Assembly (NCBI GenBank): GCA_029782215.1
Contig: JAKOVD010000024.1
Coordinates: forward strand, 117,550-181,549
Origin: Chloroflexota bacterium
GTDB lineage: Bacteria; Chloroflexota; Anaerolineae; J102
Length of the DNA: 64,000 nucleotides
Direction: 5' to 3'
Positions 16,692-26,027 of the stretch are shown piece after piece (position 1 is the first letter of the stretch; the number at the start of each line of letters is the position of its first letter). The notes beneath the pieces were generated by a model. It made no database searches, was not told the DNA's origin, and was given only the letters and a program-made list of their open reading frames with translations. A program made the position numbers and the translations under genes.

Positions 16692-18091
16692 ATGTGTCCT
16701 CTGTCGCGACGGTGCGCCGGCGGTGGCTTCTGCTTGCGGTTGGAGCAGGTGCGTTGGCCGGGGCGCTTCCTGTTCTGCTCCTTCTCTCCCCTGTGGCTGC
16801 TGCCGCCTTGCTGGGAGGTTTGGCTGCCGCCGCCGTGTTGGTCATCGGCTGGCCATTCAGCGCCGTTGCGGTCTTGATCGTCGCACCGTTGTTCACACAC
16901 TACCGGATCGATGTCGCAGCGATCTCTGTGCGACCCGAGCACGTGGCGGTGATGGTGGTGGCGATCGCGGGCGGCGTGCAGTTGTTTGTGCAGCGCGGCC
17001 GCTTGCGGTGGCCGGCCGCCGTCTGGCTTGCCCTGGGATGGTGGGCGGCCAATCTGGTGGCAGGCATCTTCTTCAGCCCCTTACGGGCCAGCGGCCTTCA
17101 GAATGGGCTGCGCGTGGGCGCCAGTGTGGTCGCCTTTGTGCTGATACTCAACCTCATTCCTGACCGGCGCCAGTGGTGGTGGGCAGTCTGGTTGTTCCTG
17201 GGCATGGGCGTCGCCGAGGCTGCCTACGGCATCGTTGCACGCGCCCTCTATCCGATGGGTGTCAACCTGGGCGTCCAGGTGGCGTGGAACTTCACCGAGC
17301 CCATTCCCTTTGGCACTTTTGAGGAAGGCAACCTGTTTGGCAGCCATGTGGCCTCATGGGCGCTGGTGCTGCTGATGTTGGTCCTGGTCAGCGGCGCCCT
17401 GGCCTGGTCCGTGCGCCGGCGGGTGGTCTTGGTGGTCGGGCTGCTGGTGCTCTTACTGGGACTCTATCTGAGTTTGTCGCGAGCCGCCTGGCTGATGTTC
17501 GCTGCCGGCGCCGTGGTGGTATGGGTTGTCTATCGTCGCGAACGCTGGCACCAGGGCAACCGGCTGCTGCTGGCGCTGACGGCGATTCCTTTTGTCATCC
17601 TGCTTGTCCTGGCGGTAGTGCCTTTCCTGCCCTCGTCGTGGCCATTCGCCGATCGGCTCCAGTCTTTCCTCAGTCTCAGTTCTGACGCCACCTTTTCGGC
17701 GAGGCTGTCTGACTGGTCGTTGGCCTTGAGGGATTGGCAGCGGCAGCCATTGACCGGCTGGGGCCCCGGCTCTTTCGCCGACATCCATGGCCTCCTGCGC
17801 GCCCGCCCCGCCTGGATCAGCAATCTCAGCCTGCGCCTGGTGCAGGAGACGGGCTTCATCGGCCTGGTGCTGTTTACAGCGTTTGTGGCGGCGCTGCTCC
17901 TTCCTGCCGTAGGTGTTGCCCGCCGGCAGGAGCGACTTGACGACCGCTCAGCCTTGTTGGGGCTGATCATCGCCTACTTCCTGCTGCTGGTGATCGCCTA
18001 CCAGTCTACCGATGGTATCTGGTTGGCTGCCAGTTGGGTCAATGCCGGCCTGATTGCATCGGGAACCTATGTGTTCCGGCAGGCGAGCTGA
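16688..18091 (+). CDS. O-antigen ligase/polymerase-like membrane protein
   Basis: The 467-residue protein has about 11-12 membrane helices and a large periplasmic loop in the C-terminal half (about residues 320-380), with the SLSRAAWLMF helix before it and the FSARLSDWSLALRDWQRQPLTGWGPGSF stretch typical of the Wzy_C/O-antigen ligase family. It would polymerise or ligate lipid-linked oligosaccharides on the outer face of the membrane. It overlaps the acyltransferase by 4 nt, and its stop codon is immediately followed by the next gene's ATG, so the operon is translationally coupled. Confidence 0.9.
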   Translation: MNVSSVATVRRRWLLLAVGAGALAGALPVLLLLSPVAAAALLGGLAAAAVLVIGWPFSAVAVLIVAPLFTHYRIDVAAISVRPEHVAVMVVAIAGGVQLFVQRGRLRWPAAVWLALGWWAANLVAGIFFSPLRASGLQNGLRVGASVVAFVLILNLIPDRRQWWWAVWLFLGMGVAEAAYGIVARALYPMGVNLGVQVAWNFTEPIPFGTFEEGNLFGSHVASWALVLLMLVLVSGALAWSVRRRVVLVVGLLVLLLGLYLSLSRAAWLMFAAGAVVVWVVYRRERWHQGNRLLLALTAIPFVILLVLAVVPFLPSSWPFADRLQSFLSLSSDATFSARLSDWSLALRDWQRQPLTGWGPGSFADIHGLLRARPAWISNLSLRLVQETGFIGLVLFTAFVAALLLPAVGVARRQERLDDRSALLGLIIAYFLLLVIAYQSTDGIWLAASWVNAGLIASGTYVFRQAS

Positions 18092-19285
18092 ATGCCTGTG
18101 CCCTCCCCCATTCTGTATGTACACAGCTCCAACGAACTCTATGGCTCGGACTATGTGCTGCTGGAGCTTGTCCGCCGGCTTGACAAGGACCGGTTTCGCC
18201 CCCTCGTCGTTACGCCGACGGATATTCCCTACCAGGGGCTTCTCGGCCAGTCCCTTCGTGATGCAGGCGTCTTCCATCAGGAGCTAGACATTCCGGTGCT
18301 GCGGCGGCGCTATTTGTCGCCCTGGGGTCTGCCTTCTTTTGTCCGCCGGGTCCAGGCGGCTCCGGCGCTTGTTCAGCCCATGATTGCCGCCGAGCATGTC
18401 CGGCTTGTTCACTCTAACACGAGCGCGGTGTGGGGCGGCGCTTTGGCCGCCCGGCGTGCGGGTCTCCCTCATCTCTGGCACATCCACGAGATCGTCACTC
18501 GCCCCCATGCCATCCGCAGGCTGATCGCCTGGTCGGTGATGCGCTGGAGTGATCATGTGGTTGCGATCAGCCGGGCCGTCGCCGACCACCTGCTGGCCGA
18601 TGAACCACGGCTCGCCGCCAAACTGAGCATCATCCACGATGGAGTCGATACGGATCGGTTTAGCCCTGCCGTGAACGGCAGCGCTGTGCGCTCGGCGTGG
18701 CAGGTTGGACCCGACATGGTGCTGGTGGGTGTGGTTGGCCGCATCTCTGGCTGGAAGGGGCAAGATGTTTTCTGCCAGGCGTTGGCACAGGCGCTGGTGC
18801 TCGCTCCGCATCTGCGCGACCGGATGCGCGGCGTGGTGGTGGGCGATGTGGTGCCTGGAGAAGAGCAGCGGCGGACGGAGCTGGGAGACCTGACCAGGTC
18901 CCTTGGGATCGCCGATCTGGTGATCTGGGCAGGCTACCGGCGGGACACACCGCAGGTGATGGCGGCGCTCGACGTGCTCGCCCTGCCTTCGGTTCTGCCG
19001 GAGCCTTTTGGCATGGTGGTCCTGGAGGCGATGGCGTCCGGCCGTCCAGTCATCGCAACGGCCCAGGGCGGCCCCCTGGAAACCGTCGTGGAGGGTGAGA
19101 CGGGTCTTCTCGTTCCTGCTGGCGATCCGGCGTCCCTGGCCCGCTGCCTGGTGGAATTGGCGTCCGATGACGTCCTGCGGACCCGTCTGGGGCAGCAGGG
19201 CCGCGAACGAGCGTGCAGGCAGTTTGGCCTTGACAGCCATGTGCGATCGTTCCAGACTCTCTATGACTCCCTGCTGGGGTTGTGA
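18092..19285 (+). CDS. Glycosyltransferase family 4
   Basis: The 397-residue GT-B enzyme starts with ILYVHSSNELYGSDYVLLEL (first Rossmann strand and acceptor loop). The donor half includes VGVVGRISGWKGQD and PSVLPEPFGMVVLEAMASGRP, the GT4 E(x7)E nucleotide-sugar site. It starts directly after the O-antigen ligase-like gene and its TGA overlaps the GTG of the lipoprotein gene that follows. It is one of two GT4 enzymes in this operon; the transferred sugar is unknown. Confidence 0.92.
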   Translation: MPVPSPILYVHSSNELYGSDYVLLELVRRLDKDRFRPLVVTPTDIPYQGLLGQSLRDAGVFHQELDIPVLRRRYLSPWGLPSFVRRVQAAPALVQPMIAAEHVRLVHSNTSAVWGGALAARRAGLPHLWHIHEIVTRPHAIRRLIAWSVMRWSDHVVAISRAVADHLLADEPRLAAKLSIIHDGVDTDRFSPAVNGSAVRSAWQVGPDMVLVGVVGRISGWKGQDVFCQALAQALVLAPHLRDRMRGVVVGDVVPGEEQRRTELGDLTRSLGIADLVIWAGYRRDTPQVMAALDVLALPSVLPEPFGMVVLEAMASGRPVIATAQGGPLETVVEGETGLLVPAGDPASLARCLVELASDDVLRTRLGQQGRERACRQFGLDSHVRSFQTLYDSLLGL

Positions 19286-20130
19286 CTTTGGCAAGAATCG
19301 CTATCCTTACAGCTATTCTCAGTCTCTTCCTGGCAGCTTGCACCCCCCAAACGGGTGTTGCGCAGAGAGTACGAGATCTCCCAGGTGTTCACGTTGCCTG
19401 GACTTCAGACGCTCCGGCAGGTTTTGAACCGCTGACGCTGGCACAGACTCAAGCAGCGCACAAGGCCGGCCAGGACATCTGGCTGTATGCTCCCACCACT
19501 ACCCTGTCGGATAACAGCAATGAGGACTCGCCGGCGAAGTGGTTGGCAGCGCAGACTGTCTTCCACTTTCCCGCCGACCAACTCCATTGGATTCCGGCGC
19601 AGACGAAAACCGAGCCTCTTTCCTATTTGCAGCAGCACCAACTGCTTGATGCTCTCGATGCCACCCAGCGCTCCCAACTCTGGCGTTCTCACGGCGATAA
19701 CCTGCGGATGCAGAACGACTTCATGAGCGCCATTGCGGCCTACCAGGAGGCGCTCAAAGCGCTGCCCAATGACGTCGAGAGCAACGCCGGTCTCGGCGCT
19801 GCCTACCTTGGCTTGGGCAGAGCCAGCGACGCTGTGCCTCCGCTGCAGCGCGCCGCAGCCAATGGTCCCAACCACTATTGGGCCCACCGCCTTCTGGGAA
19901 CCTCTTATCTCAACTTGCAGCGCTACGCACTCGCCAGTGACGAGTTGACCCAGGCCTATCTGTTGGCGCCGGACGATCCGTCCCTGCTGCCTGCGGTCGC
20001 CCTGGCCCAGGGTCGCAGTGGGCAGAAGGATCTCGCCTTGCGCACGTTGAGCCAACTGGAGGAACGCAGCACCGATCCGACGCTGTTGGACACGGCCAAG
20101 GCGCTGCGCGAGGAGTTCTCGGCGCCTTAG
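19282..20130 (+). CDS. TPR-repeat lipoprotein
   Basis: The 282-residue protein begins with a short lipoprotein signal (hydrophobic residues 5-18, lipobox LAAC with Cys at about 20), so it should be anchored to the outer face of the cell membrane. Residues about 130-280 contain tetratricopeptide repeats (for example AIAAYQEALKALPNDVESNAGLG, where alternating small and aromatic residues fit the TPR pattern). The start is GTG overlapping the preceding stop codon. Lipoproteins with TPRs often scaffold envelope glycan machinery; that link is by context. Confidence 0.85.
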   Translation: MTLARIAILTAILSLFLAACTPQTGVAQRVRDLPGVHVAWTSDAPAGFEPLTLAQTQAAHKAGQDIWLYAPTTTLSDNSNEDSPAKWLAAQTVFHFPADQLHWIPAQTKTEPLSYLQQHQLLDALDATQRSQLWRSHGDNLRMQNDFMSAIAAYQEALKALPNDVESNAGLGAAYLGLGRASDAVPPLQRAAANGPNHYWAHRLLGTSYLNLQRYALASDELTQAYLLAPDDPSLLPAVALAQGRSGQKDLALRTLSQLEERSTDPTLLDTAKALREEFSAP

Positions 20131-20138
20131 TCCTTGTT

Positions 20139-21317
20139 ATGAGCAGAGCAACTGGCGTGAAACGCCCCCTCAATATCGCCCTTTTGGGCACGCGCGGTGT
20201 TCCCGCCTCCTACTCCGGTTTTGAGACCTGTGTTGAGCAATTGGGTTGGCGCCTGGTCGAACGCGGACATCGCGTGACCGTCTATGCGCGCAGTCACCAC
20301 ATCACCTATGACCAACCCTCCTATCGGGGCATGCGCCTGGTCAAACTACCGACCATTCCCAACAAGTACCTGGATACGATTGTCCATACGACCCTCTCCA
20401 GCCTCCATGGGCTTGGCCAGGGCTATGACATTGCCCTGTACTTCATCGCGGGGAATAGCCTGGTGACCTGGATCCCGCGTTTGGCGGGCCAGAAGAGTGT
20501 CATCAATGTCGATGGGTTGGACTGGAAGCGCGCCAAGTGGCCGTGGCTGGCCAAGCAGTATCTCCGTCTTGCCGAGCGGGCGTCTGGCGTGTTCGCCAAT
20601 GCTGTGGTCACCGATTCCCGGGTGGTGCAGCGGTACTATCAAGATGTCTACCGTATTTCCAGTACCTATATCGCTTACGGAGCCGAGCTGCCCCAGCGTC
20701 CACCGGGAGAGACTTTGCGCCAGTTCGGCTTGGAGCCCGGTCGCTATGTGCTTTTTGTTGGCAGGCTGGTGCCAGAGAACTGTGCGCACCATCTGGTAGA
20801 GGCATGGCAGGGTTTGGACACGGACATGAAGTGCGTGATCGTGGGTGATGCTCCCTACGCCGGTGACTATCAAACCAGTCTGCGCGCCACCACGGATCCC
20901 CGCATCCTCTTCACCGGCTACGTCTTCGGTGAGGGTTACTGGGAATTGGCGAGCAATGCCTATGCCTTTGTGTTGACATCTGGCGTCGGCGGCACCCACC
21001 CCGCCCTTGTCGAGGCCATGGCTTTTGGCAATGCGGTCGTCGTCCACGACACCGATGAGAACCTGGAAACGACCGGCGATGCCGGCTTGAGCTATCAAGG
21101 GGCTCTTGCTGGCGAAGGGTTGCGGCCGGTTCTGGCTCAACTGGTCAATGACCCGGCAGCGGCCGAAGCTTTGCGCGCCAAAGCCCGGGCACGCGCGGCC
21201 CAATACTATACCTGGAGCGCTGTGACCGACGCCTATGAATCGCTTTTCTATGATGTGCTTGCCGGGCGCCGGGTGGCGCAGGCGGAGACGTCGGTATCGA
21301 GCTCACAACCGTTCTGA
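20139..21317 (+). CDS. Glycosyltransferase with DUF1972 N-domain (rhamnosyltransferase-like)
   Basis: The 392-residue protein begins IALLGTRGVPASYSGFET, the signature of the DUF1972 domain found at the N-terminus of rhamnosyltransferase-like GT4 enzymes of polysaccharide gene clusters. The C-terminal donor half is less conserved but shows YVLFVGRLVPENCAHHL and TGYVFGEGYW ... GVGGTHPALVEAMAFGNAVV. The start ATG lies 8 nt after the lipoprotein stop codon. This is the last glycan-operon gene before glgP. Confidence 0.9.
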   Translation: MSRATGVKRPLNIALLGTRGVPASYSGFETCVEQLGWRLVERGHRVTVYARSHHITYDQPSYRGMRLVKLPTIPNKYLDTIVHTTLSSLHGLGQGYDIALYFIAGNSLVTWIPRLAGQKSVINVDGLDWKRAKWPWLAKQYLRLAERASGVFANAVVTDSRVVQRYYQDVYRISSTYIAYGAELPQRPPGETLRQFGLEPGRYVLFVGRLVPENCAHHLVEAWQGLDTDMKCVIVGDAPYAGDYQTSLRATTDPRILFTGYVFGEGYWELASNAYAFVLTSGVGGTHPALVEAMAFGNAVVVHDTDENLETTGDAGLSYQGALAGEGLRPVLAQLVNDPAAAEALRAKARARAAQYYTWSAVTDAYESLFYDVLAGRRVAQAETSVSSSQPF

Positions 21318-21430
21318 TGCCGGCATCCCGGATGCTTCTCATCCCTTGTTTTTCATTGTCCTGATGACCGCCAGTCAATGGCCGTGCCGTTGGCTGGCAG
21401 TTTGACTCACTCTTCTAGCGAGGTCTCATC

Positions 21431-23968
21431 GTGAAATTCCTTGGCACGCTTTCTGTCATCCCGGTGCTGCCAAAGCGCCTGGAGAGACTGAACGAACTGG
21501 CATACAACCTTTGGTGGACCTGGAGTCCTGCCGCGCAGGCGCTGTTTCACCATATCGATCCCGGTATATGGGATGATACGACGCACAACCCGGTCAAGCT
21601 TCTCCATCTGGTCTCCAGCGCCCGTCTGGACTATCTGGCGACGGAGGACGCTTTTCTGGCCGATCTCGAGGCGGTGCTGAATGCTTTCGACGCCTACATG
21701 CACCCGGCGAGCACATGGTTCTCCCGAACCTATCCTGACTTTGAGGACGGTGGCATCGCCTACTTCTCGGCGGAGTTCGGCCTGCATGAAGCCCTGCCCA
21801 TTTATTCGGGTGGCCTGGGGGTGTTGGCAGGTGACCACTGTAAATCTGCCAGTGATCTGGGGCTGCCGTTTGTGGGCGTCGGCTTCCTTTATCCCCAGGG
21901 CTACTTTATGCAGCGCATCAGCGAAGAGGGTGTGCAGGATGCGTATTATGTTAAGCTAGACTTCGCTGACCTTCCTGCCCAACCCGCACTTGATGCGCAC
22001 GGCAATGAAGTTCTGATCAACGTGCAGTTGCCCGGTCGCACTGTCTACGCCAAGGTGTGGCGTCTGCAAATCGGGCGGATTCCCCTCTTCCTGATGGACA
22101 CCGATGTGGACCTGAACGCCCCGGCCGATCGCGAGCTGTCGGCCCGGCTGTATGGGGGCGATATGGAGCTGCGTGTGGCCCAGGAAGTGGTGCTGGGCAT
22201 CGGGGGTGTCAGGGCGCTGCGTGCGCTCGATATCCATCCGTCCGTGTTCCATATGAATGAAGGCCACGCTGCGTTTCTCAGCCTTGAACGAGTGCGCGAG
22301 TACGTCCAGGAGAAGCGCCTCACCTTCTTCCAGGCGCAGCAACTTGTCGCCGCCAGCTCGGTCTTCACGACGCATACGCCGGTGCCGGCAGGCAACGATG
22401 CCTTCCCGTTCGACATGATGGACAAGTTCTTCCGAACCTTCTGGAGCCAGATGGGTTTGGATCGCGATGGGTTCATGAACCTGGCGCGCTGGGACTCGCG
22501 CTTCAGCATGACTGTGCTGGCGTTGCGCTTCGCTGCTTACGCCAACGGCGTCAGTGCCCTGCACGGGCAGGTTGCCCGTGCCATGTGGGCCGGTCTCTGG
22601 CCCGACCTGCCGTTGGAGGAAGTGCCCATCACCCATGTGACCAATGGCGTCCACACCGACACCTGGCTTGCCGCGGACCTGGCAGCCTTCTACAACCGCC
22701 ACCTGCCGGGCGCCTGGCATGAGGAGCCGGACCTGCAGGAACCCTGGGAGGGTTTGCTGAAGGCGCCGGACGCCGAGCTGTGGTCGCTGCACAACCAGCA
22801 GAGGCTGCAGACCATCAACTTCCTGCGCGAGCGCGTGGCACGCCAACGCCGGCGCTTTGGCGATACACCGGCGCGCGTCGCTGAGGCCTATGAGCTCTTC
22901 GACCCGAGGGCCCTGACCATTGGTTTCGCCAGGCGCTTCGCCACATATAAGCGTGCAACACTCATCTTCCGTGATTTGGACCGCATTCACAGCATTCTCA
23001 GCGATCCGGTGCGGCCAGTCCAGATCGTGTTTTCGGGCAAGGCGCACCCGGCCGATGAGCCCGGCAAGGCCTTCATCAAGCAAGTCCACCAGCTCTCTCA
23101 GACGCCGGCTTTTGCCGGACGCATCCTCTTCATCGAGGACTATGACATGAACGTCGCCCGGCACCTGGTGCAGGGCGTCGATCTCTGGCTCAACAACCCG
23201 CGACGTCCCAATGAAGCCAGTGGCACTAGTGGTCAGAAGGCGGCCCTGAACGGCATTCCCAACTGCTCGATCCTGGATGGTTGGTGGGATGAAGGCTATA
23301 ACGGCAAGAATGGCTGGGCCATCGGCGAGCAGCGCGAGTACCGGAGCGAGGATATCCAGGATGAGGCTGATGCCACCTTCCTCTATCATCTCCTGGAGCA
23401 CGAGATTGTGCCAGCCTTCTTCGATCGGGATGAGAATGGGGTCCCTCATCGTTGGGTGGCGGTGATGAAAGAGGCGATCCGCACCTGTGCCCCGACTTTC
23501 TCGATGAGCAGGCAGGTCAAGGACTACACCGCCTACCTCTACATGCCGGCCAACAAGTCGGGCATGGGCCTGGCTGCCTCAGACTTCGCCGGCGCCCGCG
23601 AACTGGCGACCTGGAAAGAACACATCTACTCGGCCTGGAACCAGGTCCGGATCAGCGCCGAGCGGCCCGAGATCGAGAGCGTGCGGGTGGGCGACCGTCT
23701 GGCGATCGAGGCAAAAGTACACTTGGGATCGATCACTCCGGAGGATGTCGCCGTCGAGATCGTCTGGGGTTGGCGTGAAGGAGACACGATTCGGCAGGTG
23801 CAGGTGGTGCCGATGGAGAACAGCGGCGCTCTGCCGGGCGGCATGCTGCGCTACAGCGGCGCCATCCATTTCTCTGCCAGCGGTCGCGTGGCTTTTGGCG
23901 CCCGTGTGATACCGGAAAACCCATTGTTCTGCCAGAAGCACGAAATGGGATTGGTGAAGTGGGCGTAG
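21431..23968 (+). CDS. glgP: Alpha-glucan phosphorylase (DUF3417-type GlgP)
   Basis: It releases glucose-1-phosphate from glycogen or maltodextrins with PLP as cofactor. The 845-residue protein starts at GTG with GAGG upstream. The N-terminal DUF3417 domain (residues about 1-110, RLNELAYNLWWTW) is followed by the catalytic phosphorylase fold: AYFSAEFGLHEALPIYSGGLGVLAGDH near 107-135, FHMNEGHAAF near 275, and the PLP site region with NNPRRPNEASGTSGQKAALNG near 590-610. A C-terminal beta-domain (from about 745) completes it. Length fits this subfamily. An intrinsic terminator follows at 24003. It may share the glycan operon transcript, but a 113-nt gap separates them. Confidence 0.95.
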   Translation: MKFLGTLSVIPVLPKRLERLNELAYNLWWTWSPAAQALFHHIDPGIWDDTTHNPVKLLHLVSSARLDYLATEDAFLADLEAVLNAFDAYMHPASTWFSRTYPDFEDGGIAYFSAEFGLHEALPIYSGGLGVLAGDHCKSASDLGLPFVGVGFLYPQGYFMQRISEEGVQDAYYVKLDFADLPAQPALDAHGNEVLINVQLPGRTVYAKVWRLQIGRIPLFLMDTDVDLNAPADRELSARLYGGDMELRVAQEVVLGIGGVRALRALDIHPSVFHMNEGHAAFLSLERVREYVQEKRLTFFQAQQLVAASSVFTTHTPVPAGNDAFPFDMMDKFFRTFWSQMGLDRDGFMNLARWDSRFSMTVLALRFAAYANGVSALHGQVARAMWAGLWPDLPLEEVPITHVTNGVHTDTWLAADLAAFYNRHLPGAWHEEPDLQEPWEGLLKAPDAELWSLHNQQRLQTINFLRERVARQRRRFGDTPARVAEAYELFDPRALTIGFARRFATYKRATLIFRDLDRIHSILSDPVRPVQIVFSGKAHPADEPGKAFIKQVHQLSQTPAFAGRILFIEDYDMNVARHLVQGVDLWLNNPRRPNEASGTSGQKAALNGIPNCSILDGWWDEGYNGKNGWAIGEQREYRSEDIQDEADATFLYHLLEHEIVPAFFDRDENGVPHRWVAVMKEAIRTCAPTFSMSRQVKDYTAYLYMPANKSGMGLAASDFAGARELATWKEHIYSAWNQVRISAERPEIESVRVGDRLAIEAKVHLGSITPEDVAVEIVWGWREGDTIRQVQVVPMENSGALPGGMLRYSGAIHFSASGRVAFGARVIPENPLFCQKHEMGLVKWA

Positions 23969-24002
23969 AACGCGCCTGAGCAAAGCACGCAACCCAACCC
24001 TG

Positions 24003-24057
24003 AGGGCCTCCCCGTCTGCGGCGTTTGCCGGCAGACCCCGGGAGGCCCTTGTTGTTG
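24003..24057 (+). terminator. Intrinsic terminator after glgP
   Basis: A 10-bp stem (24003-24012 with 24040-24049), extended inward by GTCTGC/GCAGAC pairing, is followed by TTGTTGTTG. It sits 35 nt beyond the glgP stop codon. 24058-24220 shows nothing else. Confidence 0.8.
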
Positions 24058-24220
24058 CAGGCGCAGTGGTCAGCCTGCGGAATCCAGGCGCCTTATGAGT
24101 GCGGCTATCCCCCTGGCCGTCTGCCAACCGCGGCCGTGGCGGACCCAAGATGCAGCAAGAGGCGGGACTTGGTAGTCACCGCCTCTTGTCGAAGCAACCG
24201 CTGGTGTCAGGAAACGAACA

Positions 24221-24442
24221 TCATGGCGCCGGAGTTGTGTCGGGACCGCGGCCCAGCTCGATCTCAAGCTGCTGGCGCTTGTCGCTGGCAGCGCGTTTGC
24301 CTTCCTCAAGGGCCTGGTTGGCCAGTGACTTAACATCATGGACCAGGCCTTCTTCACTGTCTTGGGTGAGGATGAGATAGATGCCAACGCCAATAGCAGT
24401 GCCGATCACCAGACCGCTGACGAGTTTCACCAGACCATTCAT
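24221..24442 (-). CDS. Small YtxH-like membrane protein
   Basis: The 73-residue protein has one N-terminal membrane helix (residues about 5-25, Gly-rich, LVSGLVIGTAIGVGIYLIL) followed by a charged amphipathic helix rich in Lys, Glu and Gln, the pattern of YtxH-domain proteins associated with general stress responses. AAGGAG lies 8 nt before the ATG. It is directly downstream of rpoD (45 nt), so it may be read from the rpoD transcript. The exact role of YtxH proteins is unknown. Confidence 0.8.
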   Translation of the reverse strand: MNGLVKLVSGLVIGTAIGVGIYLILTQDSEEGLVHDVKSLANQALEEGKRAASDKRQQLEIELGRGPDTTPAP

Positions 24443-24487
24443 AGCGTTCTCCTTGATAAAGAAACGGGCAAGAGAGGGTTAGAAGCT

Positions 24488-25819
24488 TCAGGCCAGATAG
24501 TCGCGCAGTTTGCGGCTGCGGCTGGGATGGCGCAGACGTCCCAACGCCTGCGCCTCGATTTGGCGGATGCGTTCGCGGGTCACGCCGAATTTGCGCCCCA
24601 CCTCTTCAAGCGTGTAGCTGTAGCCATCGACGAGGCCAAAGCGAAGCTGAAGGATGCGGACCTCGCGCGGGGTGAGGGAGGCGAAGATCTCATCGATGAC
24701 CTCGCGCAGCAACTGCTGGGAAGCTGCATCGGTTGGCGACTGCGCGTCTTCGTCTTCGATGAAATCACCGAGATAACTGTCCTCTTCCTCGCCAACCGGC
24801 ATTTCCAGGGAAAGAGGGCGTTGGCTGACGCGAATGATCTGTTCGACCTTCTTGGCCGGCACATCCAGGACGTCGGCGATCTCTTCCGTCGTCGGGTCGC
24901 GTCCGAGTTCCTGCACCAGTTGGCGACTGGCCCTGGTTAGCCGGTTGATCTGCTCGTACATGTGCACGGGCACACGGATCGTACGGCCTTGATCGGCAAT
25001 GGCGCGAGTGACGGCCTGCCTGATCCACCAGGTGGCGTAGGTGCTGAACTTGTAGCCGCGGGTGTAGTCGAACTTGTTGACCGCCCGGATCAGGCCGATG
25101 TTGCCTTCCTGGATGAGGTCAAGGAAGGGGACGCCGCGGCCGACGTATTTCTTGGCGACACTCACCACAAGGCGGGAGTTCGCCTTGATCAGGTGTTCCT
25201 GGGCGCGTTCGCCATCGCGAATCTCCCACAGCAGGGTTTCCTGTTCGACGGAGTCGTCGAAGCCTTCGTGCAGGCGTTTTCTGGCGATCTCCCCTCGTTC
25301 CATGCGCTTGGCCAGGGAGACCTCTTCCTCCGCGGTTAGCAGAGGAACGCGTCCGATCTCCTTCAGATACAGGCTGATGGAATCATCGATCTCGATTTGG
25401 CTGAGGTCGAAGTCGTCGTGAGCAGAGGCGGTCTTGTCAGAACCTGCACGATCTTCGTCTTCGTCCTCTTCGGCGTCCTCCTCCTCTTCGGCTTCCTCTT
25501 CGCTCTCTGTCCTCAGGGCAACGATCTCGATGCCGTGCTCGAAGAGGGCCGAGAACACATCTTCCAGCAGTTCCATGTTGGACTCTGCTTCGGGAAGCAC
25601 CTCGAGGATTTCGTCATAGGTGATCGATCCCTGTTCTTTGCCGCTGTGCAGGAGGTATTCCAACGGGTTGGCCGGGGCCTCATGATGGGCCGGTTCCTCG
25701 TCGTCATCCTCATCGATCTCCATCTCGGCGAGGAAACCCTCGTCAAGCATGGTATCGAAGTTTTCGACGTCACCATCGTCGTCTTGATCGAAATTCAATC
25801 GTTCAAGCTTGTCATCCAC
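24488..25819 (-). CDS. rpoD: Primary RNA polymerase sigma factor RpoD/SigA
   Basis: It directs RNA polymerase to housekeeping promoters. The 443-residue protein starts at GTG (GAGGAG about 9 nt upstream). The N-terminal part contains region 1.1 and an unusually long run of Glu and Asp (about residues 105-125). Region 1.2 starts near 145 ([14 protein letters not shown]), region 2.4 has [15 protein letters not shown], region 3 [13 protein letters not shown], and region 4.2 the helix-turn-helix [19 protein letters not shown]. The many TTGACA/TATAAT-type sites in this window fit such a factor. Confidence 0.97.
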   Translation of the reverse strand: MDDKLERLNFDQDDDGDVENFDTMLDEGFLAEMEIDEDDDEEPAHHEAPANPLEYLLHSGKEQGSITYDEILEVLPEAESNMELLEDVFSALFEHGIEIVALRTESEEEAEEEEDAEEDEDEDRAGSDKTASAHDDFDLSQIEIDDSISLYLKEIGRVPLLTAEEEVSLAKRMERGEIARKRLHEGFDDSVEQETLLWEIRDGERAQEHLIKANSRLVVSVAKKYVGRGVPFLDLIQEGNIGLIRAVNKFDYTRGYKFSTYATWWIRQAVTRAIADQGRTIRVPVHMYEQINRLTRASRQLVQELGRDPTTEEIADVLDVPAKKVEQIIRVSQRPLSLEMPVGEEEDSYLGDFIEDEDAQSPTDAASQQLLREVIDEIFASLTPREVRILQLRFGLVDGYSYTLEEVGRKFGVTRERIRQIEAQALGRLRHPSRSRKLRDYLA

Positions 25820-26027
25820 TAATTTGAACTCCTCTCACGATGCTCAGCCGGGGACATGACTGCCATCGACAAGGTTTTGACTCCGTCACAGACCGCCCTC
25901 CGCTTTGGTTTGGAAGGAACGTGTGTCGCAACGGGTGCAACATGATACGTTAACATAAGCCCGAAAAAAGAATGTTGTGTTGATTCCGGTTGCTAGAGCC
26001 TGAGCGCTGAACAGAGCAGATCGGCGT